From Pontibacter deserti (GTDB taxonomy: Bacteria; Bacteroidota; Bacteroidia; Cytophagales; Hymenobacteraceae): a stretch of DNA of 64,000 nucleotides. Every line of letters starts with the position of its first letter. Position 1 is the stretch's first letter. The DNA lies in contig NZ_JALPRS010000001.1 of assembly GCF_023630255.1 (NCBI RefSeq), positions 1,054,001 to 1,118,000 of the forward strand, in the 5' to 3' direction. Below are positions 9,710 to 18,639 of this stretch, one piece after another. The notes below the pieces were generated by a model, which made no database searches, was not told where the DNA came from, and worked only from the letters and a program-made list of their open reading frames with translations. The translations under genes and the position numbers were made by a program.

Positions 9710-10330
9710 CTAGTCTTCCAATTCTTCAAATATTTCCTGTAATTCGTCGAAGTTCTTGTAGCCCGGACGAATTTCCTGACCGCCTTGTAAGCCAATACCT
9801 GTTGGTTTTATCTTTTTGATGATATGGCTTACGTTGTCTTTCTGGAGTCCGAAACCGATATAAACCTGGTGTTTCTTAGCTACTTCACGTAACAGCTTTT
9901 CATTGGTCTCATCAATGCTGTTAAAGTCAGTCGAGTAAATAATGAAGCTATCTACGTAAGGGCTGTACAGGTCCATCATCTCCAGCAACTCGCTTTCTAC
10001 AGTATCTTTATTGATGAAAACTTTTTGAATCACCGGGCGATTGATCTCTTCAATCTCATCGATCAGGTAAGGCGTATCCAGCTGTATCAAGTCAAGGTTA
10101 AATTCTTCCGCCATCTCGTTTATGATATCAGGCTTGGCTCTTTCAAACTCACCAGCCAGTTTCACGCCCGATACCCAACCCGCAATTTCTTTCAGGGTTT
10201 GCGGCTGCACGCGCTCCGGGTCGTCCAGTTTCAGGTTAAAACCTATTACATCTACACCCATGCCAGCACAGTAGCGTGCATCGCTCAGGTTGTTTACTCC
10301 ATTTACTATTACTGAGGTACGTAAGCCCAT
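9710..10330 (-). CDS. TrpF-fold (phosphoribosylanthranilate isomerase-like) paralogue, probably not a TrpF
   Basis: A 206-residue beta/alpha barrel protein that aligns by eye with TrpF: the N terminus VNNLSDARYCAGMGVDVIGFNL matches the TrpF pattern of a first strand, N-L-x-D and G-A/V-D-x-I/L-G-F. The TrpF catalytic Cys (KxCG) is replaced by Asn10 (IVNG). A genuine TrpF with the Cys is encoded at 32470-33102 in the trp operon, so this copy is unlikely to be needed for tryptophan synthesis. It is monocistronic. The C terminus is unusually acidic (EELQEIFEELED). Another small-molecule or regulatory role is possible but not identifiable here. Confidence 0.7.
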   Translation of the reverse strand: MGLRTSVIVNGVNNLSDARYCAGMGVDVIGFNLKLDDPERVQPQTLKEIAGWVSGVKLAGEFERAKPDIINEMAEEFNLDLIQLDTPYLIDEIEEINRPVIQKVFINKDTVESELLEMMDLYSPYVDSFIIYSTDFNSIDETNEKLLREVAKKHQVYIGFGLQKDNVSHIIKKIKPTGIGLQGGQEIRPGYKNFDELQEIFEELED

Positions 10331-10510
10331 ATAAAGTTATACTTAAACAATAAGTGCAATTCCTTGTTATACTTTCAACTGCCAAAGTAAGCCCGATTCA
10401 GTTTTTAATGCCACATTTTTTTAACTTTTTTAGCATACGATGCTATTACAGCTAATGGCACGACTCCAATATTCGCTCCCCTGAAATCTTTATTACTCCC
10501 TGGTTGTTGC

Positions 10511-10518
10511 TATATTTG
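10511..10518 (+). promoter_or_regulatory. Bacteroidota-type -7 promoter element for mnmA
   Basis: TATATTTG matches the TAnnTTTG consensus exactly. A weaker TTTA lies about 20 bp upstream in the -33 position. The mnmA ATG is at 10561, giving a 5' UTR of about 35-40 nt. Confidence 0.6.
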
Positions 10519-10560
10519 TATCAAAATTTAAAGAAGTAGTATTTTTAGTACCTTACATAC

Positions 10561-11691
10561 ATGAGTAAATTAGGAAGGGTTTTAGTTGCCATGAGCGGCG
10601 GTATCGATAGTTCTGTAGCAGCAGTAATGTTACACGAGCAAGGATACGAAGTGGTTGGTATGACCATGAAAACCTGGGATTATGCCTCAAGCGGCGGTAA
10701 CAAAAAAGAAACTGGCTGCTGCTCCCTTGATTCTATCAACGATGCCCGTAACATAGCGGTACAATTAGGTTTCCCGCATTATATTATTGATATCCGTGAA
10801 GAGTTTGGCGATTTTGTGATCAATCATTTTACAGATGAATACCTGGCCGGTCGTACACCTAACCCATGTGTGCTTTGCAATACGCACATTAAATGGGATG
10901 CCTTGCTTCGTCGTGCTGACCAGTTGGGCTGCGATTTTATAGCAACAGGGCATTATGCCAAGATTCGGGAAGAAAATGGCCGTTATGTGATCTCTAAAGG
11001 CCTGGATGAGAACAAAGATCAGTCTTATGCGTTATGGGGAATTTCTCAGAAAAGCTTAAGTCGTACTATTTTCCCGTTAGGTGGTTTACGTAAATCAGAA
11101 ATTCGCCAGATGGCCATGGACCGTGGTTTTACCGAACTTGTAAACAAACCTGAGTCTTACGAAATCTGCTTTATACCTGACAACGATTACCGTGGCTTCC
11201 TGAAACGCCGTATTGAAGGCCTGGAAGAGCAGGTTGCCGGTGGCGAATTTGTGCTGGAAGATGGTACAGTAGTAGGCAAGCATGAAGGTTATCCGTTTTA
11301 TACGATAGGTCAGCGTAAAGGCCTTGGGGTAGCGCTGGGTTTTCCGGCATATGTTACCCGCATCGAAAAAGACCTGAACCGTGTGGTATTAGGTAACTTT
11401 GAAGATCTGGCTAAAAACGCCATGACAGTGGGTAAACTGAACATGGTGAAGTATGAGAACTTGATTGACAGGCCAATACCAACTATAACTAAGGTACGTT
11501 ATAACGACCCGGGTACTGATGCGATCATTGAACAGGAAGGAGATAAAATGAAAGTTCATTTCCTGCACGGCGTTCACGCGATTGCTCCTGGTCAGGCTGC
11601 CGTATTCTATGAAGGCGATGATGTAGTTGGTGGCGGATGGATTGAAACGAACTATAACCTCGACTATACTTTAGACGTTCTCCCATCATGA
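10561..11691 (+). CDS. mnmA: tRNA-specific 2-thiouridylase MnmA
   Basis: A 376-residue cytoplasmic enzyme that activates U34 of tRNA-Lys/Glu/Gln with ATP and inserts sulfur. The PP-loop AMSGGIDSSVAAVM is at residue 9. The two catalytic cysteines are recognisable in PNPCVLCN (about 100) and YEICFIPD (about 205). Length is standard. The next gene overlaps by 4 bp (ATGA), so the downstream lipoprotein is translationally coupled. Confidence 0.97.
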   Translation: MSKLGRVLVAMSGGIDSSVAAVMLHEQGYEVVGMTMKTWDYASSGGNKKETGCCSLDSINDARNIAVQLGFPHYIIDIREEFGDFVINHFTDEYLAGRTPNPCVLCNTHIKWDALLRRADQLGCDFIATGHYAKIREENGRYVISKGLDENKDQSYALWGISQKSLSRTIFPLGGLRKSEIRQMAMDRGFTELVNKPESYEICFIPDNDYRGFLKRRIEGLEEQVAGGEFVLEDGTVVGKHEGYPFYTIGQRKGLGVALGFPAYVTRIEKDLNRVVLGNFEDLAKNAMTVGKLNMVKYENLIDRPIPTITKVRYNDPGTDAIIEQEGDKMKVHFLHGVHAIAPGQAAVFYEGDDVVGGGWIETNYNLDYTLDVLPS

Positions 11692-12407
11692 TAAAAAAAT
11701 TGTTGTGCTGGTTTGTACTCGCTTTCGTTGTAGTTAGCTGCGACGAAAGCGATGTTACACCTGATCCGGTTGCCCGTGGCCTCAACTTTTATCCGTTAGA
11801 GGTAGGCGATTATAAGATCTACGATGTAACTGACATACATTACCAGAACAACAAGCCAACAGAAACCCGCTTCCAGATGCGTGAGTGGGTAGCCGATTCT
11901 TTTCTGGATCAGACAAACACCCTCACTTATAAAATTATCCGCTCTGTAAGGCCAAATGCTGAAAGCGTATGGGTGGATGATTCTGTAATGGTTGTAACCA
12001 AGAACAACAGCAGCGTTATACTTACTAAGGATAACACAAAGTATGTAAAGCTGGTATTCCCGGTAAAAAATGGCAAAACCTGGGAGGCTGATGCATTCAA
12101 CAATAATTATGTGAATGACGATGAGCGGGAGAAACATACCTATGCAGGCCTTGATCAGCCTTATACCTTAGATGAACTGGTATATGATAGCACTGTTACA
12201 GTTATTCAGGGCGAACCGCTGAATACCGTAATTAACTTTGATGACCGTAAAGAAGTATATGCCCGGGGTATCGGTAAAATTTACCGCTTGTTTAACCGCA
12301 AGGTTTTTGATACCTGTGATACCGAAGAATGCCCTGACGAAGGGGAGGATTATATTCTGGACGGTCATGAGCGCCACGAAGTACTGATCGAGTACGGTAA
12401 ACTATAA
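11688..12407 (+). CDS. Predicted lipoprotein of unknown function
   Basis: 239 residues with a lipoprotein signal: short basic start, hydrophobic core and lipobox VVSC with Cys18, followed by Asp-Glu. The mature part is beta-rich and acidic, with no catalytic motif I recognise. A Cys pair near the C terminus (FDTCDTEECPDEG) could form a disulfide or bind metal. It overlaps mnmA by 4 bp and precedes the T9SS subtilisin gene by 6 bp, so the three share a transcript. The function is unknown. Confidence 0.75.
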   Translation: MIKKLLCWFVLAFVVVSCDESDVTPDPVARGLNFYPLEVGDYKIYDVTDIHYQNNKPTETRFQMREWVADSFLDQTNTLTYKIIRSVRPNAESVWVDDSVMVVTKNNSSVILTKDNTKYVKLVFPVKNGKTWEADAFNNNYVNDDEREKHTYAGLDQPYTLDELVYDSTVTVIQGEPLNTVINFDDRKEVYARGIGKIYRLFNRKVFDTCDTEECPDEGEDYILDGHERHEVLIEYGKL

Positions 12408-12413
12408 ACCATT

Positions 12414-14063
12414 ATGCAAAAGCTGTTACTGCTTACGCTGCTTTATTTTTGCTTTGGCATGCTGCATGCCCGGCAGACTGATGAGCCTAAGAAGTACCTG
12501 ATTTACCTTGCAGATAAAAACAATACCCCTTATTCTATTCAACATCCGGAGCAATTTTTAAGCACAAAATCTATTGCCCGCCGACTACGCCAGCAAATAC
12601 CGGTTACAACCAGAGATCTGCCTGTAGACCCAGCCTATGTACAAAGTATAAAAAGCAAAGGAATTGAAGTATGGTATACTTCCCGCTGGTTTAATGCAGT
12701 TGTCATACGGGCTACGCAAACGCAGCTCACCGAAATTAACTCACTGCCTTTCATAAAAGGTACCAGAGCCCTGAACCGGCTGTCATCTTCCTCAGAAAAA
12801 GCAGTAACAAGTATAAAGTATGATCTTAGGGTAACATCTGAAGCTACCGGACCTTCCCTGGAAGATAAAGACTACGGAAAGACATTTCATCAGGCAGAGA
12901 TGTTAGGTGTTACTGATCTGCACGAAGCTGGTTTTCATGGAGAAGGAATGACCATAGCCGTTTTTGATGCGGGATTTCCTGCTGTAAACTCAATTCCTGC
13001 TTTTGCGCACCTTTTTCAGGAAAACCGAATAGCAGGTACCTATGATTTTGTTGAGAAAAAGAAGAACGCTTTTAGTGCTAATTCGCATGGTACTATGGTG
13101 CTCTCGACAATGGCAGCGTATGCTCCCGGTTTAATGATCGGAACAGCTTACAAAGCAAACTACCTGCTGCTACGTACCGAAGATGCCGCTACCGAACATA
13201 ACATAGAAGAAGTAAACTGGTTGCTTGCTGCTGAGTACGCCGATAGTGCCGGAGCCGATGTGATCAACTCCTCTCTTGGTTATTCTGTATTTGATGCTCC
13301 ATCCGTAAGTTATACTTACGACCAGATGGATGGGAACACAGCTATAGTTACGAAAGCTGCCGACTTTGCTGCTGCCACTGGTATGTTAGTAGTAGTAAGT
13401 GCCGGAAACGAAGGTAATAAAGCCTGGCAATACGTTACCGCACCTGCCGATGCCGATTCTGTACTCACCGTTGGTGCTGTTGATTCGCTGGGTACAGTTG
13501 CTTCGTTCAGTTCCCGTGGGCCAGCTGCAGATGGCAGAATCAAACCTGATGTAGTAGCAATGGGAGCCAGTGTTTATGTTCTTAATACAGCTGGCAATAT
13601 TGTCAAGAGCAATGGTACTTCTTTTTCCGGGCCAATCATGGCTGGTTTTGCAGCTTCCCTGTGGCAGGCTTATCAAACCCGGTCCAATTATGAGATCATC
13701 CAGTTTATCCGTCAGCTAGGGCATCTTTCCGGAGCTCCGAACAACACACTTGGGTATGGCATTCCTAACTATAGCCGTACCGTTACCGGATTACCCACAC
13801 CAGGCAGCAACAATGGAGTGATGGTAGTAAACCCGGTAACCGGTAATGAACTCGTGCTATTATTATCTGAGCCCTGGACAAATCAACGAGCGGAACTACA
13901 GCTACTGGATACAACAGGAAAGTTAATCCTGAAGAAACAGTTGCAACCTAACCTAGAACGGCAAACCCTGGATTTGCAGCCACTGGCGCTTCAGAAAGGC
14001 GTTTACCTTTGCCGCATAAGTTCCGGTAAACAGATTACTACCGTACGGTTCGTTAAATTATAG
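12414..14063 (+). CDS. Secreted subtilisin-like serine protease (S8) with T9SS sorting domain
   Basis: 549 residues: a signal peptide (1-20), a propeptide-like region (about 25-125), and an S8 catalytic domain (about 160-445). The triad is visible as Asp in IAVFDAGF, His in NSHGTMVLS and Ser in NGTSFSGPIMAGF; the oxyanion Asn is in VVSAGNEGN. Residues about 470-549 form a type A T9SS C-terminal domain (ELQLLDTTGKLILKK, GVYLCRISSGKQ). It is predicted to cross the outer membrane by T9SS and to be surface-anchored or released. Its substrate is unknown. Confidence 0.92.
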   Translation: MQKLLLLTLLYFCFGMLHARQTDEPKKYLIYLADKNNTPYSIQHPEQFLSTKSIARRLRQQIPVTTRDLPVDPAYVQSIKSKGIEVWYTSRWFNAVVIRATQTQLTEINSLPFIKGTRALNRLSSSSEKAVTSIKYDLRVTSEATGPSLEDKDYGKTFHQAEMLGVTDLHEAGFHGEGMTIAVFDAGFPAVNSIPAFAHLFQENRIAGTYDFVEKKKNAFSANSHGTMVLSTMAAYAPGLMIGTAYKANYLLLRTEDAATEHNIEEVNWLLAAEYADSAGADVINSSLGYSVFDAPSVSYTYDQMDGNTAIVTKAADFAAATGMLVVVSAGNEGNKAWQYVTAPADADSVLTVGAVDSLGTVASFSSRGPAADGRIKPDVVAMGASVYVLNTAGNIVKSNGTSFSGPIMAGFAASLWQAYQTRSNYEIIQFIRQLGHLSGAPNNTLGYGIPNYSRTVTGLPTPGSNNGVMVVNPVTGNELVLLLSEPWTNQRAELQLLDTTGKLILKKQLQPNLERQTLDLQPLALQKGVYLCRISSGKQITTVRFVKL

Positions 14064-14118
14064 GGTTTATACTTGCCCATGTAGTCAAGTATAAATTTAA
14101 ATCTTATTGATAAATCTA

Positions 14119-14126
14119 TACCTTTG
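14119..14126 (+). promoter_or_regulatory. Promoter -7 element for rpe, 5 bp before the start codon
   Basis: TACCTTTG matches TAnnTTTG. Only CCGGC separates it from the ATG at 14132, so transcription is expected to start at or next to the A of ATG. An approximate -33 element (TTTA) lies at 14096-14099. Confidence 0.6.
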
Positions 14127-14131
14127 CCGGC

Positions 14132-14788
14132 ATGAGACCTCTAATTGCCCCTTCTGTACTAGCTTCTGATTTCGCAAACCTGCAATCGGAAGTAGAAATG
14201 CTTAACAAAAGCCAGGCTGACTGGCTGCACATCGATATTATGGACGGCCGTTTCGTGCCGAATATCTCCTTTGGCTTTCCGGTAATGCAGGCTATAAAAA
14301 AGCATGCCCAGAAGCCAATGGATGTGCACCTGATGATCGTAGAGCCGGAATTATACATTGAGCAGTTCCGTGCAGCAGGTGCAGACGTTATTTCAGTACA
14401 TATCGAAGCCTGCAACCACCTGCACCGTACCATTCAGCAGATCAAAGCGACAGGTGCCAAGGCCGGAGTAGCTGTAAACCCGCATACTTCTGTAACGCTG
14501 CTGGAAGATATTATCGCTGACCTGGACCTGGTTTGCCTGATGTCTGTGAACCCTGGCTTTGGTGGCCAGAAGTTTATTGAAAACACATATCGTAAAACAG
14601 AAGCTTTAAAGAACCTGATCATACAGCGTAATTCTCAGGCGCTTATTGAAATTGATGGTGGCGTAAACCAGCAGAATGCACCACAGCTTTTAAATAGTGG
14701 AGCTGATGTTTTAGTTGCTGGCAGCTTTGTGTTCTCAGCCGCTGATCCATTAGGCACTATTGCCAACCTGAAGCACGTATCTAAATAA
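14132..14788 (+). CDS. rpe: Ribulose-phosphate 3-epimerase
   Basis: A 218-residue TIM-barrel enzyme that interconverts ribulose-5-phosphate and xylulose-5-phosphate (pentose phosphate pathway). Recognisable signatures are PSVLASDFANL at the N terminus, HIDIMDGRFVPNISFG with the metal-binding His and catalytic Asp, MSVNPGFGGQKFI, and EIDGGVNQQNA. Length is normal. It has its own promoter just upstream; the receptor gene begins 13 bp after the stop and may be read through. Confidence 0.97.
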   Translation: MRPLIAPSVLASDFANLQSEVEMLNKSQADWLHIDIMDGRFVPNISFGFPVMQAIKKHAQKPMDVHLMIVEPELYIEQFRAAGADVISVHIEACNHLHRTIQQIKATGAKAGVAVNPHTSVTLLEDIIADLDLVCLMSVNPGFGGQKFIENTYRKTEALKNLIIQRNSQALIEIDGGVNQQNAPQLLNSGADVLVAGSFVFSAADPLGTIANLKHVSK

Positions 14789-14801
14789 TAGTTTAAACCT
14801 G

Positions 14802-17234
14802 ATGCTGAAGTACCTGTCGGTATGGTGGATATTGCTTTTGCCGCTGGGTACGCTGGCTCAACAGGGTACTATAAAAGGTACTGTTCGTACGCCCGATAAT
14901 AAACCTCTTGAGCTGGCTACAGTTGGCATCAAAGGAACATCTATCGGTAAGCAGACAAACCCCACAGGTGACTTTATACTTCAGGTGCCTGCAAATCAGC
15001 AACTGGAGGTGGTTGTGCGATACCTTGGCTACAAAGAGCTGATACGTAAGGTAGAAGTAGCGACAGGTGAAACTATAACCTTACAACTTACCCTGGAGCC
15101 TGATCCTAAACAACTTAATACGGTTCAGGTACAGGGAAAACGCGATAGTGATACAAGAGAGCAAGCCAGCACCACTACATTAGACCCACGCCTAACCAAG
15201 AATCTGCCTTCAGCTTATGGCGACTTCAATAAGATACTGGTCACACTTCCAGGCGTAAGCAGCAACAACGAGCTTTCAAGTACATATTCTGTTCGTGGCG
15301 GTAATTATGACGAGAACCTGGTGTATGTGAATGGCATTGAAATATACCGCCCGTTTCTGGTGAGCAATGCACAGCAGGAAGGCTTGAGCTTTGTAAATCC
15401 GGACCTGGTTGACAATATTGAATTTTCTTCCGGTGGCTGGCAACCTGAGTATGGCGATAAGCTTTCGTCGGTGTTAAGTATAGCTTACAGAAGACCCACC
15501 ACTTTTGCTGCAACTATTACCGGTAGCCTGACCGGCGGCGCAATTCACTTAGAAAATGGTTCTAAAAACAGGAAGGTCTCTTACTTGCTGGGGGTGCGCC
15601 ACAAAAACGGCCAGTATATGCTGCAAAGCCTGCAAACTGATGGAGAGTATAAACCTAAATTCAGTGATGCGCAGGCCTATGTAAGTTTAGATTTAAGTAA
15701 AGGAGCGGAACAGGCCGGCAAAACTACACTTGGTATACTTACCAGTTATGCCAATAACGATTTTCTTGTAATCCCGGAATCCAGAGTTACTACATTTGGT
15801 ACACGACAGGTGCCTTTACGGCTTTATGTAGGTTTTGATGGCCGTGAGAAAATGAATTATAACACGTACCAGGCCGGAGTGAACCTGGCCCACCAGTTTA
15901 CATCAGGCTATACTTCGGAGCTTATACTTTCAGGAGTAGAGTCTCGGGAGCGGGAATTTAGGGATATAGAAGCCGGCTACCGGATCTGTGAAATGGATAA
16001 CAGCGGTAATTTTGAAGAATGCCAGATGGTGCTGGGGGTTGGCAGCGAATTTAATCATGCCCGAAATGCCTTGTTAGCCCGAATATTTACCGCAGAATTA
16101 AGAAATACATGGCAGCTCAATCAGCGCAATCAATTGCAGTTCGGGGTAAAAGTAGGATCAGAGAAGATAGAGGATGAGCTGGATGAGTACGGATTTACTG
16201 ACTCTGCGGATTACGTTTCCCAAACGTATACTTTACAATCCGGATTTAATCAGAATACTCTTCGTTATAACGCTTACCTGCAGCACTCATTTGATCTGGA
16301 TACGCTTAAGACCCTTACTTATGGTGTACGTGCGAGTTACTGGGACCTGAACGGGGAATGGCTTTTCTCACCACGGGTACAGTATTCATTTATTACAAAA
16401 CATAATCCTGATCTATCCTTTAAAGCGGCATTGGGTGTGTATTACCAGCCACCATTTTACCGAGAACTCCGCAATTTTGAAGGTACAGTCAACAAAGAGC
16501 TGAAGGCGCAGAAATCTGTACATGCCATAGTGGGTAGCGATTACCTATTCAAAGCCTGGAACCGTGATTTTAAACTTACCACAGAGCTATACTATAAACA
16601 TCTGACAAATGTAGTGCCGTATGACATTGATAACGTGCGGCTGCGATACTATGCCCTGAACAATGCGAAAGCATATGCTGCAGGTCTGGATGTTCGGGTA
16701 AACGGAGAGTTTATAAAAGGAGCAGAATCTTGGTTTAGCCTGGGCTTACTTACCACTAAAGAAGATGTGCAGGGTGATTCTGTGAATGTTTATGGTGCAG
16801 AAGGGCAGGAAACGGGCAGAGTGGAACAAGGCTACATCAGAAGGCCATCGGACCAACTGGTAAATATTGGTGTATTTTTTCAGGACCATTTACCTGACAA
16901 CCCTACTATAAGAATGTACTTGAACCTTGTGTATGGAAGCGGTTTGCCATTTGGGCCGCCCCGCCAACCTGAGTTTAGAAGCTCATTTTCAGGCAAATCC
17001 TACAAACGCATTGACATAGGTTTCTCAAAAGTGCTGGTGATGGAAAACGACTTGCTGGATAAAAACAGGTTCGCTTTAGAAAGTTTATGGATAGGATTGG
17101 AAGTGCTGAATATTATAGATGCCAATAACAGAGTATCTTATACTTATGTAAATGATATGAATGGGATAACGTATGCTGTTCCTAATTATCTAACTGGTCG
17201 TCGCCTGAACGTCCGTTTTGTTGCTAAATTCTAG
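14802..17234 (+). CDS. TonB-dependent outer-membrane receptor with carboxypeptidase-regulatory-like domain
   Basis: 810 residues in the usual order. A signal peptide cleaves after TLAQ (about 20). A CarboxypepD_reg-like beta domain covers about 23-100 (GTIKGTVRTPDNKPLELATV). The plug domain covers about 115-230 (YSVRGGNYDENLVYVNGIE), and a 22-strand barrel ends in Phe (NVRFVAKF). It imports an unidentified ligand powered by ExbB/ExbD/TonB. No SusD partner gene adjoins it, which argues against a glycan-utilisation locus. Confidence 0.93.
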   Translation: MLKYLSVWWILLLPLGTLAQQGTIKGTVRTPDNKPLELATVGIKGTSIGKQTNPTGDFILQVPANQQLEVVVRYLGYKELIRKVEVATGETITLQLTLEPDPKQLNTVQVQGKRDSDTREQASTTTLDPRLTKNLPSAYGDFNKILVTLPGVSSNNELSSTYSVRGGNYDENLVYVNGIEIYRPFLVSNAQQEGLSFVNPDLVDNIEFSSGGWQPEYGDKLSSVLSIAYRRPTTFAATITGSLTGGAIHLENGSKNRKVSYLLGVRHKNGQYMLQSLQTDGEYKPKFSDAQAYVSLDLSKGAEQAGKTTLGILTSYANNDFLVIPESRVTTFGTRQVPLRLYVGFDGREKMNYNTYQAGVNLAHQFTSGYTSELILSGVESREREFRDIEAGYRICEMDNSGNFEECQMVLGVGSEFNHARNALLARIFTAELRNTWQLNQRNQLQFGVKVGSEKIEDELDEYGFTDSADYVSQTYTLQSGFNQNTLRYNAYLQHSFDLDTLKTLTYGVRASYWDLNGEWLFSPRVQYSFITKHNPDLSFKAALGVYYQPPFYRELRNFEGTVNKELKAQKSVHAIVGSDYLFKAWNRDFKLTTELYYKHLTNVVPYDIDNVRLRYYALNNAKAYAAGLDVRVNGEFIKGAESWFSLGLLTTKEDVQGDSVNVYGAEGQETGRVEQGYIRRPSDQLVNIGVFFQDHLPDNPTIRMYLNLVYGSGLPFGPPRQPEFRSSFSGKSYKRIDIGFSKVLVMENDLLDKNRFALESLWIGLEVLNIIDANNRVSYTYVNDMNGITYAVPNYLTGRRLNVRFVAKF

Positions 17235-17250
17235 CAAGTATAAAAGCAAT

Positions 17251-17281
17251 AAAAAGGAGCCTTCATTGCTGAGGCTCTTTA
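17251..17281. terminator. Intrinsic terminator after the receptor gene
   Basis: GAGCC (17257-17261) pairs with GGCTC (17273-17277), with an A-run before and CTTT after. It lies between convergent genes and may act in both directions. Confidence 0.65.
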
Positions 17282-17291
17282 AGTAACATCC

Positions 17292-18161
17292 TTACATTTT
17301 ACGTTTTTTCCAGGAATTGTAAGCATTCTCAATATCCTGGGCATATGTCTGATAACTTTCTGGTTCTTCCTTCCCGAGTTTTATAGCTTTAGCTGTTAAA
17401 TCTGCAGCCATTTCGTATTCTTTATTTAAAGCATAAAGCTTTGCCTTAACCCAGTTATTAAAGAATGTTTCTTTGATAGAGATCGATTTGTTTATCAGTT
17501 CAAGTGCTTTCTGGTGAAGTTCTTTACGCGCTACCATATAATCAGCGCATTGTGCCCAGATATACCAGTCATCAGGAGCAGCTTTCTTCAAAGCTTCTTC
17601 TATGTTTGCAAGCGCTTTTTTCTCGATCTCAGTTTCAATGCGCAACGAGATCTGCGAAGTTTCCCAGGTAAGGTTCAGGTAACCAGTGTTCATGCCGATA
17701 TCAGAAAAGCTGAACTGCATGGTTTCGTGGTGTGGTACTTTCTTAGGGTTTACCCTAACATAAGCTACATCCTGCAGTTCGTCGTAACCTTCTAATCCCC
17801 ATAAGGTTGTATCGCGGTTTAAAACCACATTCCATACACTGTCGCTTTCCGGAAGTATAAAGAAAGAATATGTTCCGGCAGGCACACGTTCGTGGTTCAG
17901 GAACAATTCATCGGTAAAGGTGATGAGAGTAGCTTCGTTGGCACCGGCCCGCCATAATTTGCCATAAGGCACTAATCCTCCAAATATCTTTCGGCCTTTA
18001 ACACCGGGCGCATGGTAACGGATAGAAATATCAGTTAGACCAATGGTTTGTTTGATTTCTGCTGCCGGGCTAGGCTGTGGTAATCTTACCTGAGCAGATG
18101 CAATATTGCAGGTACTAAGTATATATAGTAGAAACAGTAGACTTAACAGGTACCTTTTCAT
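17292..18161 (-). CDS. DUF2911 family secreted protein with helical tail
   Basis: 289 residues: a signal peptide (cleavage near IASAQ, residue 24), then a DUF2911 domain at about 30-180 with its typical ISIRYHAPGVKGRKIFGGLVPYGKLWRAGANEAT. A TPR-like helical tail covers about 190-289 (ALELINKSISIKETFFNNWVKAKL). DUF2911 proteins are common in Bacteroidota and have no assigned activity. The gene is monocistronic. Function unknown. Confidence 0.85.
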   Translation of the reverse strand: MKRYLLSLLFLLYILSTCNIASAQVRLPQPSPAAEIKQTIGLTDISIRYHAPGVKGRKIFGGLVPYGKLWRAGANEATLITFTDELFLNHERVPAGTYSFFILPESDSVWNVVLNRDTTLWGLEGYDELQDVAYVRVNPKKVPHHETMQFSFSDIGMNTGYLNLTWETSQISLRIETEIEKKALANIEEALKKAAPDDWYIWAQCADYMVARKELHQKALELINKSISIKETFFNNWVKAKLYALNKEYEMAADLTAKAIKLGKEEPESYQTYAQDIENAYNSWKKRKM

Positions 18162-18639
18162 GGGTAATGAATATTTAAAGTTTTCGGAGCTACTATATTA
18201 ACCCGAAAAACCTTGCCATTTATGAGTTTTACTTAAAGAATTACAAAGGTAAATCATAACCTCCAAACTTCCTGCTATACCTAATATTCTGTTACAAAAG
18301 ATGATAGCATAATTTTAATTTAAAGAAATTGTTCACTTGCCATTTCCATCTGTTTACAATCCTAATAACTCCTTCTACATTTTATATAGCCTCACCTGAA
18401 CTTAATACAACTTTTTCTTATTTTATTTGTATAATATCTGAAATTATTATAAACCCTTCATTATAAATTACTAAAACATCTTATTGTACAAAGTGCTAGT
18501 CTTGTAAATAGACAAGTACATATTATTCAGGTTTACTTCTTAAACTGTTGCAGGTAAACTTTGCCCTAATGTTGCGCTATAGGCTGCCTGTAGCGAGATA
18601 AACTGGAGAAAAAGTAACTATAAATTAACCCTCTATCAT
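18162..18639. other. 478-bp AT-rich intergenic region between divergent genes
   Basis: It holds the promoters of the leftward DUF2911 gene and the rightward adhesin-like gene. I find no ORF, strong hairpin or exact TAnnTTTG site. An approximate element (TAAACTTTG, 18555-18563) lies about 80 bp before the adhesin start. It is clearly more AT-rich than its surroundings. Confidence 0.5.
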
